A stretch of DNA of 58,993 bases from Symbiodinium natans (lineage: Eukaryota; Sar; Dinophyceae; Suessiales; Symbiodiniaceae). The position numbers and the translations under genes were made by a program. Where the stretch lies: the NCBI GenBank assembly GCA_905221605.1, contig CAJNDS010000260.1:126001-184993 (forward strand), given 5' to 3'. Position 1 is the first letter of the stretch; each line of letters opens with the position of its first letter. This document shows positions 11,056 through 22,300 of this stretch, in pieces. Under the pieces are notes generated by a model, which was not told the DNA's origin, made no database searches, and saw only the letters and a program-made list of their open reading frames with translations.

Positions 11056-14000
11056 GAGGTAACTGTGTACCACATGGACGGGTTTGGGAAGATTCTTAGA
11101 GTGCTGAAGAGTGCTGAATGCCGACAGTCAAGAGATTTGATACAGCTGCCGACCATGACCTCGCCTCCTTTGCAATGTCTATGTGGATACCGAAACGTAG
11201 GGACGTCGTGCGTTGCCGCTGCATTTTGCGTGACATCGCGTTGCTGTGTTTCGCGGCGTTGTGAATGCCAGGATCTGCTCCCTATCCTCGAGGTTGCCAA
11301 GGACGTAGGCAACCTTCCAGTGCTCCACATTGCCACAGCCGCAGCCTCTGAGTCCCCTGAGCCGCTGAAACAGAGGGGAGCTTTGGGAACTTGAGAGCGC
11401 TTCAAGCGGCTTTGTGTCCAGGGGGGCCTCTTGCTAATGCTTTCACATTGCAGAGTGCCCAAACAAAGCTCTTAGGGTGAGCAAAAAAACAGGGCCCAAA
11501 GGAGCTCCTCTCTTCGCTGTCCCAAAAAAAAAAACTGAAGGTCGTTTCGGTCTGTGGGCCACCCTGAATCCTAACAGCGTCACCACATCTCCATGCCAAA
11601 CTGTCAACCAAGACCAAGCACAGTTGACACAAAAGAGTCGCCGAAGACGGCGGAACGTTCTTAGATGCGCACGTTGGGGCTTGCCAGCAGAACCACTGCA
11701 TGCAACGCCTCTGTAGATCTCGGTTTTGGTTTGTATCTTCTGCCTTTTGCTTCACATGAGGTCCTGTGGTAGGCTCCTTTGAGACGTGGTGTGGGCTGTG
11801 TGCTTCTAGTATAAGCTGATCACAGGCTCAAGAACCAGGGGCCGACACAAACGACCACACAGCGGATAAGTCATCCGGCATCAAGTCTCTCACCGTCATG
11901 TACTCGCAATGCCAAGCTGCACTATCAGCCACAAGCCCAGCACCCTTTCACAGATGACCTGTCCAAACTGCTCAGGACATGGATCTGAAAATGCGCGAGG
12001 CAGGCTGGCGGTCTCTTTTCAGGAATGGACGAAGTCTTCGCTTGAATCCAGTTTAATGCCGGGTATGTCATGATGTGTGATTTGTGGATGTGCTCGTTGC
12101 TGTGGAAGGCTTTGCGCCTAAGCCGCTCTCGGCTTGTACCGACTGTTTGCACCTCATTGCGAAAGCACAGTTCCAGGGGGCCATGGGGTGAATCCCCAGC
12201 AAGTTCGGCCCCATTCCAGCCCCGAGCCTTTACAAATGCATGCCAATATCAGCTAAATATGCCAATGCCATCCCATGCTTCACCCCTGAGGAGTAACAAG
12301 ATATGACAAGGACGTCCCTCACACCCCCATGCACTCAGCCCTTTGAGCTCCCGTGGGGCCCCCTTGGGCCACCTTTTTTGGAGCCCGGGCCATGGCAGAC
12401 TCCCCGCGCACGCCACAGCCTTCCCGAAAGGACCGCTTTGAGGGGGAAGGGTATTGGATCGTCGGGTTTAGAGGCGCACAGTTAAAGCATCCCTTCCTTT
12501 CACACATTACATCCCCCCCCCCCCCCCCCCCCCCCCACGTGAGGGCAGCCACGAGTCCACTGTGCCACGATCGCGGGTGCCCAGCGACGCCATGGACCTG
12601 GAGGCTAGGTGGGGGGATGGGGGATGTAGGCTGGCCTTTGTAGGTCACTAGTCACTAGAGTTGGGAGAGCTCAGGGATTTTCAGGGTGTTTTTGTGGGTG
12701 TGAAGCTCCACCGTTGAAGGCTCACCCTCAACGACTCAGGAATTGACGCAACGCCCATGGAAACTTCTACCTTGAAAGCTTGGGATGTCCGTCACTACGA
12801 TTGCCCACAGCCACGTGGCCAAGGACCGCTCGCCAAAGCGTGCTTGGTTCCAGGAGGCACTATCTCGGCTTTTTTGATGGGGACGTCAGGCAATTGAAAG
12901 TCTTCGAGTGTGCTCTCCCCTTGCAGGTTGGATGGTTCTGCTGGGTCTGTGTCGTTTTCATTCTTTCCTTTGTTTCAATCCGCTTCGTGTGTGCTCACAG
13001 TACTTTATTGCTTGTTTGATTGCGGTGTGACATATTATGTCGAAGACTCCGCAGCCACAATGCCGGGTCAAATGTTCTCCAAAGTTCTGGTGCTTTGTCC
13101 TCCCCTCAATGGCTGGTGAATGCCCTCAGTCTGGGGCTCGCAGCTGCATTATGGGCTGTGGAATCGACTTCATCATCAAAACCAACGCTCGCAGGGCAGA
13201 ACACACCAGCGAATCTGCGCTTGCTGAGTTACGAGCATTGTGGGATGCTGATGGATGCTGCTCAGGTCTCGTGCATGCGGTTAGGATTCTGAGATCTTCA
13301 GATCCTGTTACATGTGGCCCAGGTCCCACCGTTCCTCAGTCATCTTCTCGTCTCTTGGGTGATGTTGTGTCAACGACACCAGGCAAAGCGTCTCCGAATG
13401 AGGGCAGCCGAGCTCGATGAGTGTCATCACACATGAACAGTCTGCAACTTCATGAGCAGACCGCTGTCGTTCCTACTTGTCATGAGTTGTGGCAGTTGCT
13501 CTTGCAGTTGGGCGAAGGAGGAAGCCCGTAAAAAAGGATTATATGTCCCTCTGCGCCAGCGATAAGGACAAGTTTGCGACATGTTTTGACGATTTGTGCG
13601 TGGTCGCAACACTTGTGTCTGCGCTCCGCGTGGCGCGAAGATGGAAGCGGCGTTCCTCCATGGCGCCCCTCCGCAGCCCACATTGCTCTCTGGCTACGGT
13701 CGCTGCGGGAGCATGGCCCTACAGCCGCAAAGAGGCACGCAGCACTCTCAAGTGGCTGGAAAAGAAGATTGGCATGCATTGACGTCCAGGCCACACCCTC
13801 ATGATGCTGTTAAGGCGCTCACATTTGCAGTCCGTCGCTTTGCTCACCTCCAACGCCCGGCGATACTGGAAGAGGGATAGGAAGTCGAGTTGAGAGCACC
13901 AAGGAAAGGCGTTCCGAACGTCGATATTGACAATGGTGGCCCACGCCTTTTTGAGGCGTGCATTCGGAGACGCTTCGCAACGAATCTTCTTCCTCCCAGG

Positions 14001-14302
14001 TGGCTTCGCGGGCGGAGCCATGTCTATCGGGCGGTTTGTTCGTTTGACCCAGCGCGTGTTCCAGCAACCGCCTTTCGCCGTGACGCAGATGGATGCACTT
14101 GAGCACAGTGAACTGGCGCATGTTGACGTTTGGCGGGCGCATCGAGCAATGGCGTCCGTGCCCCGAAGCCACCTTGACCCGCTGTGTGCTCGGGGAAGCT
14201 GCCTTACTTGCTTGGACGTGCGCTTGACCCCTTTGACCCTAATGCTCTGCCCGAACTGCGACAATGGCTGCAGGGTGCGCTCGTTAGCCTTGAAAGTCGC
14301 AA
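11056..14302. other. No gene recognised
   Basis: Apart from the small peptide-like stretch near 11270 and the poly-C run at 12513-12536, I see only overlapping chance frames. The densest are at 13480-14264, where frames on both strands stay open. No motif stands out that could choose between them. Confidence 0.35.
12513..12536. repeat. Poly-C homopolymer
   Basis: 24 consecutive C residues. Assembly length is unreliable in such runs. Shorter C or G runs occur near 2517, 6389, 18502, 23166, 29940, 39957 and 45740-45880. Confidence 0.97.
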
Positions 14303-14488
14303 ATGCAACAGCGTCTCAAGGACTGGGAGCAAAACATGCTCCAACAGGACGGCCCGGTCTGGAAATGGCCTGCTAAAACAAAAAAGACTGCGGTCATGTG
14401 CGGGCTGAGAAACTCTCAAGGAAGGGTCTTGACGCCCGCCGAAACTATGCAAGAAGCGGAGTCCGTCGGCGCTGGCTCAGCAACGTAA
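14303..14488 (+). pseudogene. Weak LINE-like relic (segment before the reverse transcriptase)
   Basis: The frame reads RLKDWEQNMLQQDGPVWKWP, then later LRNSQGRVLTPAETMQEAES. LINE ORF2 proteins often carry, between endonuclease and reverse transcriptase, a helical segment with a Trp-rich part followed by 'G-x-hydrophobic-T/L-x-P-x-E'. This frame has that order and spacing. The frame ends at a TAA and no reverse-transcriptase core (F/Y-A-D-D) is visible downstream, so it would be a truncated copy. The resemblance is short and may be coincidence. Confidence 0.25.
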
Positions 14489-15109
14489 CCTTGAGCGGCA
14501 GTCGAGTGCTCTGGCTCAGGACCCTACGTCGCTTCCTAACTAGGCTATGCGCGAGCAAGACTAGGAGCATTTGTGACGAAGGCTCCCAGCACCTCAACGA
14601 AGGCGAGCCAGCTCAGAAGGTGGAGTGGCCGCCGCCGGCAGACGCGGCGTCCCGGCGGTCAAGGCTGAGTGTTACTTCTGTTCACAGATTTGTACTCAGC
14701 TTCCACTGCGCCTGGCGTCGCTGGCCAGCCTCAGTTTTCTCCTCACCGTGCCCGTGCCTGCAGCCTTTGGTTCGCCTTAGTTCGCTTTCCCGTCTTCGTC
14801 CAACACCGGCCACTGCGTTGACGCCGTCATATGAAATGTGGTCTTCTCAGCAGGTAATGTGTGGGAAAAGACAGACCCACCCCCGTTCCTGTATTGGTGG
14901 GTTAGGAACCGATACGGTCATTGTGCGAGAAAGGCACAAACGCCCCAAGAAGCTTGTCAGTTGTAGATTAAGCCAAATCACCTGCAATTTCTGGGACACC
15001 TAGACTAGGCGCAGGCTGGCAGTGTATGCCTCTAAGCCTTGCCAAGTGCACAGAGTTGGGCCAGCAACAAGGAGCTTTGAAGGGTTCAAGGCGTGGGGTT
15101 TCGGGTTTG

Positions 15110-15203
15110 TGCTCGTAGTGGTCGTGGTCGTGGTAGTGGTTAGTGGTAGTGGTAGTGGTACTGGTAGTAGGAGTGGTAGTAGTGTTAGTGGTGGTGGTGA
15201 AAC
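15110..15203. repeat. (GTGGTA)n-like imperfect array
   Basis: Interspersed GTAGTG, GTCGTG and GGTAGT words. It is similar in kind to the much larger triplet array at 32.8-33.6 kb. Confidence 0.9.
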
Positions 15204-17289
15204 CCTACGCACGTCCTTGCGACAGGATGGCCAGTCCCAAAAGCGTGGCGGCGACAGCGCCATATGCCGGCTGGGTGCCACCTTGGTGTGACTCGGACAT
15301 AACGTGCTAAGGTCGAACGGTAGTCTTGGATTTGGGATTTGAGTGCTCAGGGGCCCGCGGCCATGTTCTGAGGGTTGTCTGTCGATACCATAGACTAAAG
15401 CCTTCTTATCTTGAGTTTGACTGGCTCACCCATGATCAGTTGAAGTGGTGCTCGTTTCAGCATATTGCCCAGGCCCATCCGCTCTGCAACGGACGGCAGC
15501 CTCGAAGTGCTTTGTGCACAGAATACAGCCACTTGCAAGCTCTTAAGGCAGTCCTGAAATCTATTTCGGTTGGACTTGCTGAACTTTCTGGGAAATGGGG
15601 TTGGAGATTCTTGTGCGTGTTGATGTTGGCGTGGATGTATTGGCTAAAACTCGACCGCTCCAAACATGCCCTTTGTATCACAACAGTGCCGAGTACTGTG
15701 AACTTCTAAAATCTTCTAGACGTTTTTTGCCAGAAGGTGGGGACAACAGCAAAGGCAGTAGCTACAAATCATCGACCTTGAGACGATGTTCAGACCATCA
15801 CGTTTGTGAACCTTTTTGGACTCGCTAGGTTCTGAACTACTTGAAGTCCGAGCCGGGCAAACATGTTCTCGTCGATTTTCCTGGAGAGTTTCGGCTGCTG
15901 GGGGCCCTTTACAAGCCTGCGGTGGACGTGACTCTTGGTGCGATCTGTTACTGCCCACAGGGTGAGCTGAAAGAGCAGGCCAACGATTAGCGAGGCAAGA
16001 TCTGCATAAAGATGCCAACAGCAGCAAAGGACCCCTTTGGACACCGCAATCCGTGGCCGGGGCCTCAATCGCCGCCAGCCTCACGTTGCGCAGACCTGCT
16101 TTGCTTCGACATAAATGTGCACCAACTCGATCCGAGACAGGTCTCACTAGCGCAGGGTTGCGGAATGCACAACGCTACATCCGTGCCTTGGTTGCAGGGT
16201 TTTTGGTAAAGTTCGCTGAGGATTGCAAAGGGCAAAACACTGTGTGAGACCTCACAGCTAGTTCTGGCAATAGTTCCAGGAACCCAATCATTGAACGAAA
16301 CAATGGCTCCTTCATGGACGCAGGATCTTACGTGGCAGAGAGGGAGGAACTGGGCTTCGCGGCGATGCGTGCGATGCTGTTTGACGTCACGTTGCAGGCC
16401 TGATAGCAGCAGCACAGTCTCAACCCGGGCCCATATTGAGGGAACATGTAACCACCCTAAAGATAGCCTTTTCCCTTTTATTGGCTTGAAGAGGACCATG
16501 TGTAGGAAATTTCAAGCCCCAACAAACCCAAACCTGAGATCCTCAAGTAGCTCGGCTTAGGGTTTAGGGTGTCCGACGAGGTTTAGAGCTGACGGTAAAG
16601 TCCAGGGTTTCTGTCGAGTTGAGGGCTTACCAGCCGTCCTCTATAAGGATTCCTCCCTCCCTCCCTCCCTCCCTCCCTTCCTCCCGCACACACATGCGCA
16701 CACGTTTTAAGTGGTGGTGATGACAACGACAGTGACGGCTACTGCCGACAACGTGTGAACAAACTTGGACACCCAAGCTCAGGTCATGGCTGCCGATGTT
16801 GACAACATGTATTCTCATGGAACGTAAAAAAAGCATTTACACCACCATGTTGCTTGCACTTGCAAAAGAAACTTGTCGGTATCGCGGGTAAGAATAGCAA
16901 GCCTGAAAGTACACTTACATAAGGGAAGAGTTAGGACCGGGGGCGGGGAGACACTGATGGGGTGGGGAGGGAGAGCTCCCTCAACCAGAAATTCTGCTTC
17001 ACTGTCCGAGCAGCAAATTCTTGAGCCGTGGCCGGGAGAAGCGAAGTTAAGGCAGACTTGCCAAGAAGAGCCATGGGGATGGGTGGCTGAGAGGAGGGAG
17101 GAATGGGAGCGGGAACGGGGCAGCCGGGGGCAAGTGGAGCAAGTGTCAAGCGGGGCACATGGCAGATTGGGGTTAGGGCAAGTGGCACATAGTGGTTTCT
17201 GCTTCAAGACCCGAGCAAGTGGAGCAAGCGGGGCAAGAGGCAGAAACTAGTTCGCGGGGTTTTGGTCGAAAACACATAGCCTCCGCCAG
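15204..17289. other. No assigned gene; one coding-looking stretch
   Basis: The + stretch at about 15845-15975 reads SEPGKHVLVDFPGEFRLLGA then LYKPAVDVTLGAICYCPQG, which looks like an exon, but I cannot connect or identify it. A (CCCT)n microsatellite sits at 16650-16683, and a telomere-like ttagggtttaggg word at about 16558-16571. Confidence 0.35.
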
Positions 17290-18953
17290 GCCAGTGGTGC
17301 GCACAAGACATTCCACTTTGTCTGCTCGATGAGCCGTATGGCGTCCGAGCGCCTGGTGAATCTGCTCAACCAGTTCCTGGAAGCTCAACAGGAGTGCTGT
17401 GACGCCAAAGGCCACGACCGTAGGTAGCTTCCGCAAAACATCTCTCCCTGGTCGATTGAGCGATGATTAGAGTATGTGTAGAGTCTCCCTAAAACAGCTT
17501 CAGCCCTCAGCCTGGCAGCCTTCTGCACCCTTGCAGGCGACAAGCTCTTTGAGATTCCCGAAGCTTTGCGAGCACAGCTTTGCCCCATGTTTCACAAAGT
17601 ATCATGGTGGCGAATCGACGAGCTGCTGAAGCAATCCGAGCTTGACTTCGTCAATGCAACTCGTGCGAACACTTCAATATCTTCAATTTCTTTTTTGGAA
17701 GCGGCTTGCTTTTGCATGCAACGAACAGCGACTATGAACCCTTCCTGTGAACATTAGGAATACCAGCGGGCCGGACTTCAATCGCATGGACGTTCAGCCC
17801 GGGCTTCTGGAAATGCACACCTGGACATGCTGCGGCGACTGCAGAAGTTCACTGCCGATCAGGTCTACCAGCAATGCAGCCTGAGCCATGTCACTTCCTT
17901 AGGCTGTTAAGGCCCGCACTCAGATCCCGACACTTTAAACTGTACAACGAGGTACAACAAGGTGAAACGAGGTGAAGCCAGGCGAAACGAAGCGACACGA
18001 GATGAGGGTGCGGGCACGCCAAACATAAGGATTTGTTGCAGGACGTCTGCCCGTGCAAGTTTTGTGAGTTTCTGTGAGGTTTGTTCGAAGAAGCATGTGC
18101 GGACGAAAGCCCAGGGACCCTTCCTACCCCCTACACGCCCCCCTCTGCCGAAATGCGCTCCAAGGAGGGAGCAGGCCTTGCTCTGCGTGCCCAAGAAGAG
18201 GTGGAACGAGCTCGAGTGCGGGGAGCTGGAGCCATGTATCCAAGGTGGCCCAAAAGCAGAAAGATGGGCTATCACGCGTTAATCCCTGGTCGTTTGTTCA
18301 ACAATGGAAGCTTTACAAATAGTACTGACGTCCCAAGCCTGTGCTTTAGCTCCGATCGCAACCTCGTTATGGCAATCCTGCCCTCGGGCCAGGCTTTGAT
18401 GGCTTGAACATCCTGTCCCTTGGGCGATCTTAAGTAGACGTTGGTTTCTTGACTAGTTCGGCGTTTCTTCTGCCGTGTTTTTGGTGTTTTTTTTTTTTTG
18501 CGGGGGGGGGGGGGGGGGGTACTGGTGGTGTCTTTAAGGGTTCTCACCCAAGTGAGAAAAACCCCCAGATCTCGAGCCGAGAGGTCCTTCAACCTGAACA
18601 TCCTCCCCTTCGGCGTCGCATCGCTCCGAGGCCGGGGAGCGGCCTTCTCCGCTCTGGGTGGGTGGGAGGGCATGTGTGTAACATATTGTTACAAGACTTG
18701 GGTTTAACATGTGAGAAGGGGCAACATAATTTTGGAAGGGTAGCATTGGCTCGAAGAGGACTCTAAGGGGGTGTAGCGGTTTTGAGCATGCAGAATGCAT
18801 CATACTGCATTGTATTGCCTTGCATTGCATTTGTCTACACGCTGTCCTGACGCTGTCACTCTCTTTGCACTCTGCTGCCTGGGAGGCCACGAGAGCCTCC
18901 ACAGCAGCGCGCGGCTCCATCTCTTCCTGGCACAAGTCAAAAGCGACCTGCAG
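17290..18953 (+). CDS. Unknown multi-exon gene, four phase-matched exons
   Basis: Exons are inferred at 17290-17410, 17537-17655, 17758-17878 and 18886-18953. Each acceptor is AG followed by G. The three donors inside the set are all GC, and codons join in phase throughout. The protein reads TFHFVCSMSRMASERLVNLL, later GDKLFEIPEALRAQLCPMF, KVSWWRIDELLKQSELDFVN, then LDMLRRLQKFTADQVYQQ and LHLFLAQVKSDLQ. It is helical, charged and Leu-rich, with no signal peptide or membrane segment. I do not recognise the family. The first exon opens in phase 0 after an acceptor, so the true start is further upstream. The last frame can run on past 18953 (AGRSFKKLRDDVK) or splice. It lies immediately 5' of the sphingomyelinase exons and could be their N-terminal extension or a separate gene. 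Confidence 0.5.
18485..18520. repeat. Poly-T / poly-G run
   Basis: A run of T followed by gc and about 18 G. It lies inside the long last intron of the unknown gene at 17.3-18.95 kb. Confidence 0.9.
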
Positions 18954-19351
18954 GCTGGGCGGAGCTTTAAGAAGCTTCGGGATGACGTCAAAATGATGGC
19001 CTGCAACTTGTCACACGGACTTGTTACACTCTCAGATATGTCTTCGCGCGTTTTCGGGCTTCAAGGGGTGATCTGAAGAGGAAGTGGCAAGGGGGAGCAG
19101 AGCCAGGAACGGGAAGAGAGGGAGAGGGACTCCAGCAAAGGCCGAGGCCGGAGCACGTCGATGCGATCCTGACAGCAAGGCCTCTTGGGGAGACGCTCTT
19201 TGCGTTTGAGTTTGATAGTCTTTTGCTCATTGGAGGCTTCGGAGGGTTCTGAGGAGGTTGAAAGGGCACGTCACCGAGCTCTGAGATGCGTGGCCGTTCT
19301 CTGCTTGCAGTCGCGGGTAAAGCATCCTGTACGTGACCGTGCAAGACCCAG

Positions 19352-22300
19352 GGCCATTGCTGTGATTGTTGTGAGGAGCGGTTCCGAGCGCCGGATGTGA
19401 TTGCCGTGCAGGAGCCTTTCTCACCAGTAATCTTGAGCATGGATTGGAATCGAGTTGAATGTGTCAGAGTGGAGGGTTGAAGGGTTTTCGCACGAGCATG
19501 TAGCTGACCCTAGCAATCTGTCCCAACAACTCTTGTGAAGGTTTAGCAATGACGGTTAGAGTTTGTGAAGCCGCACTCGATAGTTCTCCTGTTCGCTGTG
19601 GCATTGATTAAGGTCTTGGCAAGACTGTGCAGACAAGGAAAGAGCCTCTCGTACGGACACCAGCTCATTTCGGTTTTAGGGTAAGTTCTTCGGCCGACAG
19701 GAGCTCTTCGCCTCGCCTTTCGTGCCCTGCTTCTGCGCGCAGTCGGCAGCTGTCAGCACCCGGTCATGACCGAAAGGATTTTTATATCAGAAGGCAAAGC
19801 AATTAAGCAGGGCGGCCACTCGAAGTGTGAAGGAGCACATGCTCCCATGCCGATGTGTCGTGTAGGTGAAGGCTTGCACACGACTCACTTGAATTTTCTA
19901 ACGCCGAGGGACCATGGCTTCCCTGGGCTACCACGCCGTCATCGGGCCCAAACCATCGGCGCCTCTGGCCATGAAAAAGACTTGGCCCAAGCTTAGGCTG
20001 CTTCATGGTACAGGTTTCCACCATCGAGGGATTTGCAGTATCACAGCGAGAAGGGTGACTTTTGCAGCGGCTCCAGCTGAGTCCGTCAGGGCAGACTTGT
20101 TGAGAGGAAAGGGGGGAGGGAGGGAGGGAGGAAGGAAAATCTCCCTCCCCAATCACCATTTTTCCTGAGCCCCCAAATTCATCCTACAAGTTGCACAAGA
20201 ACCTTTGTCGGCAATTAACTGACCACAATACCATTCTCAGCCTAAGGTGATGGACCTGCTTCGGCGAGGCATGGATCGGAACATGCCGGGTTTACGTGAA
20301 GAGTAGTGTCTTCTTCGAGGTTGGGAAGGCCCACCGTTCTTGAGTTCCGGGATTGGCATGCGTTTTGCGAACATCACTTCTCCAAAAATAGCCAAGTCCA
20401 CCATTGTAGATTCTCCCATCCTGGTCTTGCTCACTTCCCGCAGCTTCAAAGGCAAGTGGACCGACAGTGGACTAGTCATCTTCAGTCGGCTGCCTGTTGC
20501 AGAGACGCGTTCGATTCGCTTTGCGTCTGGAGCAGCTCTGGACGCTGGTGCATGCAAAGGCCACGGGTTGGATCGGGTGCGAGGGGGTTGGTGACTTGTG
20601 ACTGGAGGCAAGAAGTCTAAGGAATTGTGAACCGTGACAGTGGATTGCGAATCGTCAGCCCAATGATTGAGAGATGCAAGGGGCTTGGCCGTCAGGCGCC
20701 ATGTGGGCACGAGTGGAACTGGCCTCCGGACGATACCTGGACGTGTCACTTTGACTTACTTGCAGAAGCTTATAAGCCTACGTGATGCGATACTGAGCCT
20801 TGCTAAGCGCTCCCTCCCCCTTCCCTCCTCCCCCTTCCCTCCCCGCGCCTTTTCTGAGGTTCAACTGCCACCTCCAAGCTTCACACACAGGTGCAGACGG
20901 TGATGTCTTCGACCGCATTCGCCGGTCTCAGCTGAAGGACAGCGCGGGATGGGGTTCTTTCTTTCCTGGCCCAAAAGGCCACGTCATGCATCGTCATGCC
21001 AAAACAAACGAGTGAATGCGGCAAACATCTGCAGGCTTTAGTTCCGCAATGTCTGGTTGCGTTGCTACACGCCTTTGTTTTGTTTGTTCCTGTTTCGTCC
21101 TTTTGGCCAAGGATTTCTAAGTATTTCCCTTTTTCTTGCATCAAAACAAGGCTTGCACTGCGACTTGCACATGTCACAGGGCCAAGCATGTCGCGTGGGC
21201 GTGATGGGGGCATCCTCGGCATGTCGTTGACCGTTGGTTTTTCCTTGGTGCAGTGCAGTGCGCTTGGGTCACTTGCGAGGGCCCGCAACTCCCCGCGCCC
21301 GTACGCAGGGGCACTTTGTAGAGGTCGAGGCACGGCTGATGGTGATGGGGTCCGAAAACATCCTACAACTTGGGCACATAGGCAGAGAAGCGAGTACTGG
21401 CGTCTGCCTCATTAGCAAGACCTGGACGGAGACCCTTTGTATGATCAAGTGTGCCCTCCACAAGATGCGGATGCTCAAGATTGTCCTTCACCGGTCCGGC
21501 GTTGGGGCTTCGAGCAATTGAAAGAGGATGGCGCTGCAACATTTGCCGGTCGCAACGATCTGTCAAAACATGCTCTGGCTTGCAGACCACTCCGCCTCCG
21601 CCGATCCGTCATGGATTCGGACCTTCACGACTTGCACCAAGTCGACTTCGGTAAAAATGCACATCGCTTTGGCTGTCCGTTTCTGCATGGGCGCCTTCCT
21701 GAGACACTTTGCACCTCGAAATGAAGTAGCAGCACCTGCAGAGACATGACTGCCTGCAATGTGCACTGCGCCTAGCCTCCTCGTCCTCCTCCTCCTCCTC
21801 CCCCCTCCGGCTGAATCTGAGCCCACTGTGGGCCTGAATGCCGGATGAGATGCGCACGTGGGATAGGCAATGCTGTGCTGGGGTTATGCAGTCACTCCGC
21901 CCTCTAGGATCCACAACGATGGTTTCTCTAGGTTTTTCTTTATCTGAGTATGTGTTTTTCTTGGTAAGGTGCAGTGAAAGCTATACTCTGTTGTAAAAAA
22001 GCTGTTTTTCGGTATCGAAGAATAGGCGGAACGTTTTGCTTATCTAGGTTCGACTAATTATGCAAGACATCATCGTATACCTACCCTCTAGCATTAATAT
22101 AAGGCATTAAGCTCATGATATTGTATTCATTCTGTTCAGCATAATCAGTATATTCAATATTCGTTTTATCCTTGTAACTCACCCTAGTATTCATCCTATC
22201 TTCATTTTCTTCATGATATTCATTCATTGCATCCGCTATAGTCAGCATACGAAATATCTGCTGTTTATTCGCTGTATCCGCATATTCATTGTGTTGCTAT

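Noticed and set aside
13480-14264. Possible copia-type reverse transcriptase (AFLHGAP on the + strand)
   Set aside because: Only seven residues resemble the family; no catalytic aspartate pair, integrase or protease motif is present.
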